DNA of 64,000 nt from Rhodobacter capsulatus (GTDB taxonomy: Bacteria; Pseudomonadota; Alphaproteobacteria; Rhodobacterales; Rhodobacteraceae), in contig NZ_QKZO01000003.1 of assembly GCF_003254295.1 (NCBI RefSeq), positions 135,973-199,972 on the forward strand. Direction: 5' to 3'. The notes beneath the pieces were generated by a model that made no database searches, was not told the DNA's origin, and worked only from the letters and a program-made list of their open reading frames with translations. The position numbers and the translations under genes are program-made. Shown here piece by piece: positions 37,155 to 46,348 of the stretch. Each line of letters begins with the position of its first letter. Positions within the stretch are counted from its first letter, which is position 1.

Positions 37155-38417
37155 ATGAACATTCTCATTCTGGGCAGCGGCGGGCGCGAACATGCGCTGG
37201 CCTGGGCGGTGAAACAGAACCCGAAATGCGACCGGCTGATCGTCGCGCCCGGCAATGCGGGCATCGCGATGCTGGCCGAGACCGCCGCGATCGACCCCTG
37301 CGACGCCACGGCCGTTCTGGCCTGTGTCGCGGAAAACGCGGTGGATTTCGTCATCGTCGGCCCCGAGGCGCCCCTGGCCGCGGGCGTGGCCGATGCGCTG
37401 CGGGCGGCGGGGGTGCTGACCTTCGGGCCCTCGGCCGCGGCGGCGCAGCTTGAGGCCTCGAAAGCCTTCACCAAGGAAATCTGCGACGCCTGCGGCGCGC
37501 CGACCGCCGCCTGGGCGCGGTTCAAGGATCTTGAGGCCGCGCTGGAGTACGTGCGCGCGCAGGGCGCGCCGATCGTGGTCAAGGCCGATGGTCTGGCGGC
37601 GGGCAAGGGCGTGATCGTGGCGATGACGCTGGCCGAAGCCGAGGCCGGGCTGCGCGAGATCTTCGGCGGCGCCTTTGGCACGGCGGGCGCCGAGGTGGTG
37701 ATCGAGGAATTCATGGCGGGCGAGGAAGCGAGCTTCTTTATCCTCTCGGACGGGGTGAACGTGCTTCCCGTCGGCACGGCGCAGGATCACAAGCGGGTGG
37801 GTGATGGCGACACCGGCCCGAACACCGGCGGCATGGGCGCCTATTCCCCCGCGCCGGTGCTGACGGCAACGATCCAGGAGCAGGTGCTTACGGAAATCAT
37901 CCGCCCCACCGTGGCGGAAATGGCGCGCCGCGGCATGCCGTTTCAGGGCGTGCTTTACGCCGGGCTGATGATCGAGAACGGCCGGGCGCGGCTGGTGGAA
38001 TACAACGTCCGCTTCGGCGATCCGGAATGCCAGGTGCTGATGGCGCGGCTGGGCGGTCAGGCGCTTGATCTGCTGCAGGCCTGCGCCGAGGGGCGGCTTG
38101 ACCGGATCACCGCGCAATGGGCCGAGGATTGCGCGCTGACCGTGGTGATGGCGGCGCGCGGCTATCCGGGCGCTTACGAAAAGGGCAGCGAGATCAGGGG
38201 CCTCGACGCCCTGCCCGAGACATCAACACAGATGGTCTTCCATGCCGGGACGACGGCGAAAGACGGCAAGATCACCGCCACCGGCGGGCGCGTGGTGAAC
38301 ATCACCGCCCGCGCCGCGACGCTCGCCGAGGCGCAAGAACGCGCCTATGCCATGATCGATGCGATCGACTGGCCCGAGGGCTTTTGCCGCCGCGACATCG
38401 GCTGGCGCGCGCTTTGA
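37155..38417 (+). CDS. purD: Phosphoribosylamine--glycine ligase
   Basis: PurD (420 residues) joins glycine to phosphoribosylamine in purine synthesis. The N-terminus MNILILGSGGREHALAW is diagnostic, followed by the ATP-grasp domain (APIVVKADGLAAGKGVIVA near 137, EEFMAGEEASFFILSDG near 185, HKRVGDGDTGPNTGGMGAYSPAP near 215) and the metal-binding VEYNVRFGDPE near 285. ATG 37155 has GGGGGAA upstream. It is monocistronic. Confidence 0.97.
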   Translation: MNILILGSGGREHALAWAVKQNPKCDRLIVAPGNAGIAMLAETAAIDPCDATAVLACVAENAVDFVIVGPEAPLAAGVADALRAAGVLTFGPSAAAAQLEASKAFTKEICDACGAPTAAWARFKDLEAALEYVRAQGAPIVVKADGLAAGKGVIVAMTLAEAEAGLREIFGGAFGTAGAEVVIEEFMAGEEASFFILSDGVNVLPVGTAQDHKRVGDGDTGPNTGGMGAYSPAPVLTATIQEQVLTEIIRPTVAEMARRGMPFQGVLYAGLMIENGRARLVEYNVRFGDPECQVLMARLGGQALDLLQACAEGRLDRITAQWAEDCALTVVMAARGYPGAYEKGSEIRGLDALPETSTQMVFHAGTTAKDGKITATGGRVVNITARAATLAEAQERAYAMIDAIDWPEGFCRRDIGWRAL

Positions 38418-38430
38418 GGCGTCGCGCGGG

Positions 38431-38578
38431 GGCGCGGCCCCCGCACCCCCGAGGTATTTCGGGCAAGATGAAATACATGTTCCCTTTCATCTTGCCGCAA
38501 ATATCCCGGGGGAGCCCGCTTGCGGGCGGGGGCAGCGCCCCCGAAGCGCCCGACGCGCGGCGGGCTTGCCCGCCCAAG
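38431..38578. repeat. Intergenic repeat element, copy F (head-to-head pair)
   Basis: A left copy in reverse orientation (GGGCGCGGCCCCCGC, then CCCCCGAGGTATTTCGGGCA) faces a right copy (CTTTCATCTTGCCGCAAATATCCCGGGGG, from about 38484) followed by GGGGGCAGCGCCCCC and the GGCGGGCTTGCCCGCC tail. It separates convergent purD and sdaA and would form a long stem-loop in either RNA. Confidence 0.75.
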
Positions 38579-38592
38579 GAGGGCGCAATGCT

Positions 38593-39972
38593 TCAGCAGT
38601 TCGGCACGTTCACCGCAAGACCGCCAAGGCTCGTTTCCTTGTAATGCGCATGCATGTCGCGCCCGGTCTGCCGCATCGTCTCGATCGCGGCATCGAGCGG
38701 CACGAAATGCGTGCCGTCGCCGCGCAGCGCCAGACTTGCCGCCGAAATCGCCTTGATCGCGCCCAGGCCGTTGCGTTCGATGCAGGGCACCTGAACCAGC
38801 CCCTTCACCGGATCGCAGGTCATGCCCAGATGATGCTCCAGCGCGATTTCGGCCGCGTTCTCGATCTGCTCGGGACTGCCCCCCAGGACCGCCGCAAGCC
38901 CCGCCGCCGCCATCGCCGCGGCCGAGCCCACCTCGGCCTGACAGCCGCATTCGGCGCCCGAAATCGAGGCATTGGTCTTGATGATGCCCCCCACCGCCGC
39001 CGCCGTCAGCAGGAAATCCCCCACCTGTGACCCGCTTGCCCCGGGCACGTGATCCAGCCAGTAGCGGATCACCGCCGGCACCACCCCCGCCGCGCCATTC
39101 GTCGGCGCCGTCACCACCTGCCCGCCGGCCGCGTTTTCCTCGTTCACCGCCATCGCATAACAGGAAATCCAGTCGTTGATCGTATGCGGCGCCACCAGGT
39201 TCAGACCGCGTTCGGCCTCGAGCGCGGCATGGATCGCCTTTGCCCGCCGCTTCACCTTGAGCCCGCCGGGCAGCACCCCATCCGTCATCAGCCCGCGCGT
39301 CAGGCAATCGTTCATCACCTGCCAGACCCGCGAAAGCCCCGCCTCGATCTCCGCGTCGGAGCGGAACCGGCGTTCATTGCGGCGTTTCATCTGCGCGATC
39401 GCCAGCCCCGAGGCCTGCGCCATCGCCAGCATCTCCTCGGCGCTGCGGAACGGATAGGGCACCGGCGAGGGCGCAGACAGCGCCTTGTCATCCACCGCCG
39501 CATGTTCCGCCTCGGTCAGCACGAACCCGCCGCCGATCGAATAAAAGGTCTCGCGCAGGATCACGTCGCCCTCGGCGTCGCGGGCCTCGATCACCATGCC
39601 GTTCGCGTGACCGGGCAAAGGGTGGCCGTAATCGAAGATCAGATCGTGCTCGGGGTCGAATTGCAACGGCGCCAGCCCGGGCGGGGTCAGCATGTGGGTC
39701 TCGCGGTTCGCCGCCAGCGCCGCCTCGGCCTTTTCGGCCTCGTAACTTTCGGGCAGGAACCCGGCAAGGCCGAGGATCGTCGCGCGGTCGGTGGCGTGAC
39801 CCTTGCCGGTGAAGGCGAGCGAGCCGTAAAGCCGCACCCGCAGATGGCGCGGGTGAAAGGGCGAGGCGCGCAGCATGTCCAGAAACCGCCCCCCCGCCAC
39901 CATCGGCCCCATCGTATGCGAGGAGGACGGCCCGACGCCCACCTTGAAGATGTCGAAAACGCTCAGAAACAT
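38593..39972 (-). CDS. sdaA: L-serine dehydratase, iron-sulfur type
   Basis: SdaA (459 residues, single-chain type) deaminates L-serine to pyruvate using a 4Fe-4S cluster. The N-terminal beta domain starts [27 protein letters not shown]. The catalytic domain holds the Cys ligands in [14 protein letters not shown] near residue 342, [15 protein letters not shown] near 384 and possibly the C-terminal NC. ATG 39972 follows an AGGGAG site. It is divergent from the Hint-domain gene across a region with a strong palindrome. Confidence 0.95.
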   Translation of the reverse strand: MFLSVFDIFKVGVGPSSSHTMGPMVAGGRFLDMLRASPFHPRHLRVRLYGSLAFTGKGHATDRATILGLAGFLPESYEAEKAEAALAANRETHMLTPPGLAPLQFDPEHDLIFDYGHPLPGHANGMVIEARDAEGDVILRETFYSIGGGFVLTEAEHAAVDDKALSAPSPVPYPFRSAEEMLAMAQASGLAIAQMKRRNERRFRSDAEIEAGLSRVWQVMNDCLTRGLMTDGVLPGGLKVKRRAKAIHAALEAERGLNLVAPHTINDWISCYAMAVNEENAAGGQVVTAPTNGAAGVVPAVIRYWLDHVPGASGSQVGDFLLTAAAVGGIIKTNASISGAECGCQAEVGSAAAMAAAGLAAVLGGSPEQIENAAEIALEHHLGMTCDPVKGLVQVPCIERNGLGAIKAISAASLALRGDGTHFVPLDAAIETMRQTGRDMHAHYKETSLGGLAVNVPNC

Positions 39973-40115
39973 GGCGCACTCCCTTTGCCCCATGCTGCCC
40001 TGTCGCGCGCCGCGACGAAAGCGCGAAAGCGACATTTGCGCACCCGCAAGCGGTGCCCCGGTCACCTTCCCGGCTCGCCGGTGCGGTCCCACTGGCGGGC
40101 GCCGCAAATTTCGCT

Positions 40116-40143
40116 AAACAGCTTAACATGTTAAGCGCTGTTT
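40116..40143. promoter_or_regulatory. Palindromic operator upstream of the Hint-domain gene
   Basis: GCTTAACATGTTAAGC (40121-40136) is a perfect 16-bp palindrome, and AAACAGC (40116-40122) with GCTGTTT (40137-40143) extends dyad symmetry on a slightly shifted axis. It lies 40 bp before the Hint-domain gene and about 145 bp from sdaA. The regulator is unknown. Confidence 0.55.
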
Positions 40144-40183
40144 CATCGGTTCTGGCGATACTGTCGCAAAGGCGGGAGATGCC

Positions 40184-41152
40184 ATGCCCACATTCTGTTT
40201 CTGGCCGCTGACCGAGGTCACCTCCTCGGGCCCGGATCCTTTCGGCGCGCTGCCCGGCGCCGAGGAGGCCGCGCTGGGGCGGGCGCATTTCGCGCTGCGC
40301 CCCGGGGCGGCGATGCGCTTCATCGATCTGCCCGAGGACGACGGGGCGGACCCGGACGGCGCCGCGATCGAACCCGATGTGTCCTATCTGATCCGCCCGC
40401 TCGCCTCGGAGGATGTGGCCGATACGCAGGTCGTGCATCTGATCGACACCCCCGCCACCGGGCGCGGGCTGGCGGCCTCCGAACGGCTGAAGCCCGGCCG
40501 GGCCTATCGCATCACCGGGCTTGCGACCGAGGGGATGCTGACCCCCTTTGCCAGCCAGGCGATCTGCTTTGCCGCCGGAACGCTGATCGCCACCCGGCGC
40601 GGCCCGAAACCGGTCGAGGATCTGCGGCCCGAGGACCGGTTGCAGACCTCGGACAATGGCTATCGGCCGGTGCAATGGGTCGGGCGCTGGCGCGTCGGCG
40701 GCCTGGGGGCGACGGCGCCGGTGCGCTTTGCGCCGGGGGTTCTGGGCAATGACCGGGCGCTTTTCCTGTCGGGCCAGCACCGGGTGCTGATCCGCCCGGC
40801 CACCGGCCCGCTTGCCGGAGAGGAGGTGCTGGTCGCCGCCAAGGCGCTGGTCGGCCTGCCCGGCATCGCCCGCGCGCCGGTGGCGCGGGTGGACTGGGTG
40901 CATGTGCTGATGCCCGCGCATGAGGTGATCTTTGCCGAAAACGCCCGCGCCGAAACCATGCTGGCCGGGCCGAAGACGATGAGCGTGCTGGAACCCACAC
41001 AGGCGCTGGCACTGCGCCAGAGCCTGTCGGGCGATCCGTTCACCGGCCTGCCCGCGCGGCCGATCGTGCCCACGCCGAAAGCCGAGAAGCTGATCTTGCG
41101 GCACCGGCGCGGTCACAGCCCGCTGGAAAGCGCAGGCCTGGCGCGGCGCTGA
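40184..41152 (+). CDS. Hint-domain (Hedgehog/intein-type) protein
   Basis: This 322-residue protein contains a Hint_2 domain of the kind common in Rhodobacteraceae. The splice-like motif CFAAGTLIATRRGPKPVEDLRPEDRL starts near residue 126 with the nucleophilic Cys in first position, and SGQHRVLI near 194 supplies the block-B-like His. In other Hint proteins the Cys starts an N-to-S acyl shift and self-cleavage. There is no obvious signal peptide, and the N-terminal 120 residues match nothing I recognise. The substrate or partner is unknown. Confidence 0.85.
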   Translation: MPTFCFWPLTEVTSSGPDPFGALPGAEEAALGRAHFALRPGAAMRFIDLPEDDGADPDGAAIEPDVSYLIRPLASEDVADTQVVHLIDTPATGRGLAASERLKPGRAYRITGLATEGMLTPFASQAICFAAGTLIATRRGPKPVEDLRPEDRLQTSDNGYRPVQWVGRWRVGGLGATAPVRFAPGVLGNDRALFLSGQHRVLIRPATGPLAGEEVLVAAKALVGLPGIARAPVARVDWVHVLMPAHEVIFAENARAETMLAGPKTMSVLEPTQALALRQSLSGDPFTGLPARPIVPTPKAEKLILRHRRGHSPLESAGLARR

Positions 41153-41251
41153 GAGATCGGCCCCGACCGGGCGCAAAAAGACCTCGCATGGGCAGGCGGG
41201 CTTGGCTATAACGGCGCGCAACAGCTGAAATTCTGGTCCGCAGGAGCCGCC

Positions 41252-42037
41252 ATGCCCGCCGAGCTTTCCCCCATCGACAAGGCGAAATTCGCCGCCGCGC
41301 GCCGTGCCGTCGATTTCGTCGAAGACGGGATGAAGGTCGGTCTTGGCACCGGCTCCACCGCCGCCTGGATGGTGCGCTGTCTGGGCGAGCGGGTGCGCGA
41401 GGAAGGCCTGCGCATCGTCGGCGTGCCGACAAGCTCGCGCACCGCCGATCTGGCGCGGCAGATCGGGATTTCCGTCGTCGGTCTGGACGAGGCGAAATGG
41501 CTTGATCTGACGATCGACGGCGCCGATGAATTCGACGCGCAGCTGCAGCTGATCAAGGGCGGCGGCGGCGCGCTTCTGCAAGAAAAGATCGTCGCCACGG
41601 CGTCGGACCGGATGATCGTGATCACCGACGCGTCAAAGGAAGTGGTGAACCTCGGCGCCTTTCCGCTGCCGGTCGAGGTCGTGCCCTTCGGCTGGCAGAC
41701 CACCCGCGCGCTGATCGAGGAAATGCTGATCGCCACCGATGTTCTGGGGCGGCAGACGACGCTGCGGCTGAATGGCACGCAGCCCTACATCACCGACGAG
41801 GGTAATTATATCGTCGATCTGCACCTCAACCGCATCGGCAACGCGCGGGCTTTGGCGGTGGCGCTCAACCAGATCCCCGGCGTGGTCGAGAACGGGCTGT
41901 TCATCGACATCTGCGACATGGTGATCATTGGCGGCGCCGAGGGCCAGGTCGAGCTGCGCGATATCAACGCGGGCACGATTGCCCATGAACGGATCGATTT
42001 TGCCGATGACGAGAACATCTTCGCCGACCTCGACTGA
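41252..42037 (+). CDS. rpiA: Ribose-5-phosphate isomerase A
   Basis: RpiA (261 residues) interconverts ribose 5-phosphate and ribulose 5-phosphate. Typical motifs are VGLGTGSTAAWMV near residue 29, LDLTIDGADEFD near 86, LIKGGGGALLQEKI near 99 and NYIVDLHL near 186. ATG 41252 has AGGAG upstream. The next gene starts inside its 3' end. RpiA would use the D-ribulose 5-phosphate produced by the pentitol operon. Confidence 0.96.
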   Translation: MPAELSPIDKAKFAAARRAVDFVEDGMKVGLGTGSTAAWMVRCLGERVREEGLRIVGVPTSSRTADLARQIGISVVGLDEAKWLDLTIDGADEFDAQLQLIKGGGGALLQEKIVATASDRMIVITDASKEVVNLGAFPLPVEVVPFGWQTTRALIEEMLIATDVLGRQTTLRLNGTQPYITDEGNYIVDLHLNRIGNARALAVALNQIPGVVENGLFIDICDMVIIGGAEGQVELRDINAGTIAHERIDFADDENIFADLD

Positions 42038-42500
42038 GACCCGCCCGGATCTGGTGATCCCCGGCCGGTCGGTGCTGCCCCTGGTGATGGGGGCGGTGAT
42101 CGGCCTCATCGGCGTGGTGCAGATCATCACGCCGATCCTGACCTTGGCCGCGTTTTTCGGCGAGGGGTTCCGCGACGACATGATCCTGAACGCGCTCGTC
42201 GGCGCGGTCGGCGCGACGCTGTGCTTCTATCTCGCCTGGGTGGTGCTTTCCGTGCCGCGTCCGGTGCTGGTCTTCCGCGCCGACCGGGTCGAGATCGGCA
42301 AGCTCTTCGGCAAATACGCCACCGTCCCCTATGCCGAAATCACCGGCGAGGGCGCCCCCGCCCCGGCGGGCAAGGCGCCGCCGCGGCAGCGCGAATTGTC
42401 GGTGCCGGGCTGGGTGATGACGGCCGAGGAGAACGCCGCCTGGCAGGCGGAACTGGCGGCGCGGGCGCCTGCCCTTGCCGGAACCGGGTCGCGGGGCTAA
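42006..42500 (+). CDS. Small membrane protein overlapping rpiA
   Basis: The frame runs from ATG 42006, inside rpiA by 32 bases, to 42500 (164 residues). Two membrane segments are visible at about residues 24-50 (PLVMGAVIGLIGVVQIITPILTL) and 60-82 (ALVGAVGATLCFYLAWVVL), followed by a soluble tail with VFRADRVEIGKLFGKYATVPYAEI. The start is uncertain and a later GTG near 42053 is possible. Translational coupling to rpiA is likely. No family was recognised. Confidence 0.65.
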   Translation: MTRTSSPTSTETRPDLVIPGRSVLPLVMGAVIGLIGVVQIITPILTLAAFFGEGFRDDMILNALVGAVGATLCFYLAWVVLSVPRPVLVFRADRVEIGKLFGKYATVPYAEITGEGAPAPAGKAPPRQRELSVPGWVMTAEENAAWQAELAARAPALAGTGSRG

Positions 42501-42546
42501 GTCCAAGGGCGCGGCCCTTGCGGTCGCGGCTTCGAAAGGACGGCAG

Positions 42547-43899
42547 ATGAGTTTCGATTTCGACCTCTTCGTGATCGGCGGGGGATCGGGCGGCGTGCGG
42601 GCGGCCCGCATCGCGGCAGGCCATGGCGCGCGCGTGGCGCTGGCCGAAGAGGATCGGATGGGCGGCACCTGCGTCATCCGCGGCTGCGTGCCGAAAAAGC
42701 TGATGGTTTTCGCATCAGACATGCCCGCGGCGGTGGCCGAGGCCCGCGCCTATGGCTGGGATGCAAGCCTGGGAGGGTTCGACTGGGGCGCGTTCAAGGG
42801 CAAGCTGCATGCGGAGCTGGACCGGCTGGAAAAAATCTACCGCGCCGGGCAGCAGAATGCAGGCGTCACCGTCCACGACAGCCGTGCCACCGTGAAGGGC
42901 CCGCATGAGGTTGAACTGGCCGATGGCCGGGTGATCAGTGCCAAACACATCCTGATTGCGGTCGGCGGGCGGCCTTTCGTGCCCGCGTTCGAGGGGGCCG
43001 AGCATGTGCTGACCTCGAACGACCTTTTTCATCTGCCCGAGCTGCCCAAGCGCCTCCTGATCGTCGGCGGCGGCTATATCGCGTCCGAATTCGCCTGCGT
43101 TTTCAACGGGCTGGGAGTTACGGTGGCGCAATGGAACCGCTCGCCCCTGCTGCGCAGCTTCGATACCGAATGCCGCGATCTGATCGTGACGCAGATGAAG
43201 GCGCGCGGCATCGATGTGCATGAAAATGTCATCATCGACCGGGTGACAAAGACCGCGACGGGCGTTGTCGCCCATTGCGGCGATGGCCGGTCGCAGGAAT
43301 TTGACGCCGTGGTTTACGCCACCGGCCGGGTGCCGAACACCGCCGGGCTGGGGCTGGAAACGGCAGGCGTCAAGCTTGGCCCGAATGGCGCGGTGATCGT
43401 CGATCAATGGTCGCAGACCAATGTCCCCTCGATCTTCGCCGTGGGCGATGTGACCGACCGGATCAACCTGACCCCCGTCGCGATCCGCGAGGGCCATGCC
43501 TTTGCCGACACGATCTTTGGCGCCAACCCGCGGGCGACCGATCATGATCTCGTCGCCTCGGCGGTCTTCACCCGACCCGAATTCGGCAGCTGCGGGCTGA
43601 GCGAGGAAGCCGCCCGCAAGGCGGGCCCGATCGAGGTTTATACCAGCGCCTTCAAGCCGATGCGCGCGGCCTTTGCCGGGGCGGAGGACCGCGTTTTGAT
43701 GAAACTTGTCGTCTGCAAGGCGACGCGCAAGGTGCTGGGCTGCCACATCGTTGCGCCGGAAGCGGGCGAGATGATCCAGATGGCGGCGATTGCGATGAAG
43801 ATGGGCGCGACCAAGGAGCAATTCGACGCTACCTGCGCCGTGCATCCGACGATGGCCGAGGAACTGGTGACGATGCGCGCCCCCACCCGGCATTCCTGA
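42547..43899 (+). CDS. gor: Glutathione-disulfide reductase
   Basis: Gor (450 residues) reduces glutathione disulfide with NADPH and keeps the cytosol reduced. FAD site VIGGGSGGVRAAR is near residue 9, the redox disulfide CVIRGC near 42-47, the NADPH fold GGGYIASEFACVFNG near 173 and the C-terminal HPTMAEE near 432 provides the active-site His. ATG 42547 is 46 bp after the preceding gene, with a GGACGGCAG upstream. rpiA, the small membrane gene and gor may be one operon. Confidence 0.95.
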   Translation: MSFDFDLFVIGGGSGGVRAARIAAGHGARVALAEEDRMGGTCVIRGCVPKKLMVFASDMPAAVAEARAYGWDASLGGFDWGAFKGKLHAELDRLEKIYRAGQQNAGVTVHDSRATVKGPHEVELADGRVISAKHILIAVGGRPFVPAFEGAEHVLTSNDLFHLPELPKRLLIVGGGYIASEFACVFNGLGVTVAQWNRSPLLRSFDTECRDLIVTQMKARGIDVHENVIIDRVTKTATGVVAHCGDGRSQEFDAVVYATGRVPNTAGLGLETAGVKLGPNGAVIVDQWSQTNVPSIFAVGDVTDRINLTPVAIREGHAFADTIFGANPRATDHDLVASAVFTRPEFGSCGLSEEAARKAGPIEVYTSAFKPMRAAFAGAEDRVLMKLVVCKATRKVLGCHIVAPEAGEMIQMAAIAMKMGATKEQFDATCAVHPTMAEELVTMRAPTRHS

Positions 43900-43964
43900 G
43901 CGAAGCGGTTGACATCGCGCAAACAATCCCCACTTCGGGGCTAGGACATTCGAAAGAGGACAGC

Positions 43965-45140
43965 ATGACCAACGGAGGACCCTGGGGCTCGGGTGGCGGT
44001 GACGACCGCGAGCCGCCGCGCCGCCCCGGCCCGCGCCGGCCCAATGACAGCGCGCCGATTCCCGAAATCGACCAGATCGTGAGGAAGGGCACCGAACAGC
44101 TGCGCGTCCTGATGGGCGGGCGCGGCGGACCGGGCCGCCCCGGCGGCGGGCGCGACGACGGCCCGGCCTTCACGCTGGGCACGATCGCCATCGGCGCGGT
44201 GGCGCTGGCCGCGGTCTGGGCCTGGAGCTCGTTTTACACGGTGCAGCAGAACGAACGCTCGATCGAGCTGATGTTCGGCAAATACCATGCCACCGGCAAC
44301 CCGGGTCTGAACTTCGCGCCCTGGCCCGTGGTGTCGAAAGTGGTGATCCCGGTCACCGACGAACGCACCACCGAGGTCGGCACCGGCCGCGCCCGCGCCA
44401 TCGGCACCTCGGAAAGCAGCGACGGCGTGTTCTCGGCGAACCGCAGCAGCGATTTCGTCACCGATTCCGGGCTGATGCTGACGCGCGACCAGAATATCGT
44501 CGATGTCAGCTACCAGATCGTCTGGAACGTCTCGGACCCGTCGAAATTCCTGTTCAACCTCGCCGACCCCGAGGACACGATCCGCGCCGTCAGCGAATCC
44601 GCGATGCGCGACATCATCGCGCGCTCGGAACTGGCGCCGATCCTGAACCGCGACCGCGGCGTGATCGCCACCGATCTGCGCGCCGCCGTTCAAGGCACGC
44701 TCGACAGCTATCAGGCGGGCATCAACATCGTGCGGGTGAACTTCAACCGCGCCGATCCGCCGCGCGAGGTGATCGACAGTTTCCGCGACGTGCAGGCGGC
44801 GCAGCAGGAACGCGACAAGCTGGAGAAAGAGGCCGACGCCTACGCGAACCAGGTGACGGCGGGCGCCCGCGGTCAGGCCGCGCAGCTGGTGCAGCAGGCC
44901 GAGGCTTACCGTGCCTCGGTGGTCAACGATGCCCAGGGTCAGGCCGCGCGCTTCATCTCGGTCTATGACGAATACCGCAAGGCCCCCGAGGTGACGAAAC
45001 GGCGGATGTTCTATGAAACCATGAGCACGACGCTGGGCGGCGTGAACAAGGTGGTGATCGACGGGCAATCGGGCACCGTGCCCTATCTGCCGCTTGACCG
45101 GCTGCGGCCGGTGCCGACGACGACCGGGGGGACGAACTGA
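43965..45140 (+). CDS. hflK: HflK, membrane protease modulator subunit
   Basis: HflK (391 residues) forms with HflC a large stomatin/prohibitin-like cage around FtsH and modulates its proteolysis of membrane proteins. A Gly/Arg/Pro-rich cytoplasmic start precedes one membrane helix near residues 68-87 (TLGTIAIGAVALAAVWAWSS), followed by the SPFH domain (YTVQQNERSIELMFGKY) and a coiled coil. ATG 43965 has AAAGAGGA upstream, and the stop overlaps hflC by one base. Confidence 0.95.
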   Translation: MTNGGPWGSGGGDDREPPRRPGPRRPNDSAPIPEIDQIVRKGTEQLRVLMGGRGGPGRPGGGRDDGPAFTLGTIAIGAVALAAVWAWSSFYTVQQNERSIELMFGKYHATGNPGLNFAPWPVVSKVVIPVTDERTTEVGTGRARAIGTSESSDGVFSANRSSDFVTDSGLMLTRDQNIVDVSYQIVWNVSDPSKFLFNLADPEDTIRAVSESAMRDIIARSELAPILNRDRGVIATDLRAAVQGTLDSYQAGINIVRVNFNRADPPREVIDSFRDVQAAQQERDKLEKEADAYANQVTAGARGQAAQLVQQAEAYRASVVNDAQGQAARFISVYDEYRKAPEVTKRRMFYETMSTTLGGVNKVVIDGQSGTVPYLPLDRLRPVPTTTGGTN

Positions 45141-46036
45141 TGAAGGTGCAAATCCTGATCCCGCTCGCCATCATCGCCGTGGGGCTGGGCCTGTCGTCGA
45201 TCTACACGGTCGACGAACGCGAAAAGGCGCTGGTGCTGCAATTCGGCGAAGTGACCGCGGCGCGCAGCGAACCGGGGATCGGCTTCAAGATCCCCTTCGT
45301 GCAGAATGTGGTGAAATATGATGACCGGATCATCAGCCTGACCACGCAGCCGCTGGAGGTCACGCCGCTCGACGACCGTCGTCTGGTGGTCGATGCCTTC
45401 GCGCGCTGGCGCATCGTCGATGCGGTGAAGTTCCGCGAAGCCGTGGGCGATGGCGGCGAAAGCTTCGCCAAGAACCGGCTCGACGGCATCCTGAACAATG
45501 CGATCCGCGAAGTCATGGGCTCGGTGCCCTCGACGGCCGTTCTGTCGAACGACCGCACGGCGCTGATGAACAAGATCCGCGACATCGCGAAACGCGAGGC
45601 GAATGCGCTGGGCGTCGATGTGATCGACGTGCGGCTGACGCGCACCGACCTGCCCGAGCAGAACCTGGCCGCGACCTATGCGCGGATGCGGGCGGAACGC
45701 GAACGCGAGGCGGCGGATGAACGCGCGCGGGGCGGCGAAGCGGCGCAGCGGGTGCGGGCCACGGCCGACCGCGAGGTGGTGGAACTCACCTCGGAAGCGC
45801 GCAAGCAGGCGGAAATCGTGCGCGGTCAGGCGGATGCCGAACGCAACCGGATCTATGCCGAAGCCTACGGCAAGGACGAAAGCTTCTTCGCCTTCACCCG
45901 GGCGCTGCAGTTCTATGCCGAAAGCCTGAAGCCGGGCACCTCTTCGCTGGTGACGGAACCGGGCAGCCTTTACTTCGACTATGAGCGCTTCGTGAAATCG
46001 CTGGCGGCGGATGCCCCGCCCGCGGCCGGAAACTGA
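45140..46036 (+). CDS. hflC: HflC, membrane protease modulator subunit
   Basis: HflC (298 residues) is the partner of HflK. It has a single N-terminal membrane helix (ILIPLAIIAVGLGLSSIYTV, residues 4-23), then the SPFH domain (DEREKALVLQFGEV near 25) and a long Arg/Glu-rich coiled coil (RAEREREAADERARGGEAAQ near 190). The start overlaps the hflK stop by one base, and its own stop overlaps the next gene by one base, showing strict coupling. Confidence 0.95.
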   Translation: MKVQILIPLAIIAVGLGLSSIYTVDEREKALVLQFGEVTAARSEPGIGFKIPFVQNVVKYDDRIISLTTQPLEVTPLDDRRLVVDAFARWRIVDAVKFREAVGDGGESFAKNRLDGILNNAIREVMGSVPSTAVLSNDRTALMNKIRDIAKREANALGVDVIDVRLTRTDLPEQNLAATYARMRAEREREAADERARGGEAAQRVRATADREVVELTSEARKQAEIVRGQADAERNRIYAEAYGKDESFFAFTRALQFYAESLKPGTSSLVTEPGSLYFDYERFVKSLAADAPPAAGN

Positions 46037-46227
46037 TGGCGGCGGTTTTCACCGCTCTGGGCCTTGTGCTCGTGATCGAGGGGCTGGCACTTGTGCTGGC
46101 CCCTTCGCGCATCCTCGAGGTGCTGGCGCTTCTGGCCAGCATCGGCCCCGTGGGGCGGCGCCGGATCGGCCTTGCGGCGGTGGCCGCGGGCGTCGGCGTC
46201 GTCGCGCTGGTCCATGCCTTCACCTGA
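46036..46227 (+). CDS. DUF2065 (YjeT-like) small membrane protein
   Basis: The 63-residue product is almost entirely membrane: residues about 2-22 (AVFTALGLVLVIEGLALVLA) and 41-62. DUF2065/YjeT genes commonly accompany hflKC, and here the ATG overlaps the hflC stop by one base. It is probably a minor subunit or helper of the HflKC-FtsH assembly; function is not established. Confidence 0.88.
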   Translation: MAAVFTALGLVLVIEGLALVLAPSRILEVLALLASIGPVGRRRIGLAAVAAGVGVVALVHAFT

Positions 46228-46348
46228 GCCTCTCGCCCCTCTCACATCGAAGTGACGTCGCGCGACGGGCTTTCATTTGAACGGCGTGACGCTTACGCTT
46301 TTATTCAAGGTCAAGCCGGAGCACCGGCCAGGACCACGGGAGACCCGC

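Noticed and set aside
43909-43947. TTGACA upstream of hflK as a sigma-70 promoter
   Set aside because: No acceptable -10 at 16-18 bp; the nearest TAGGAC is too far away.
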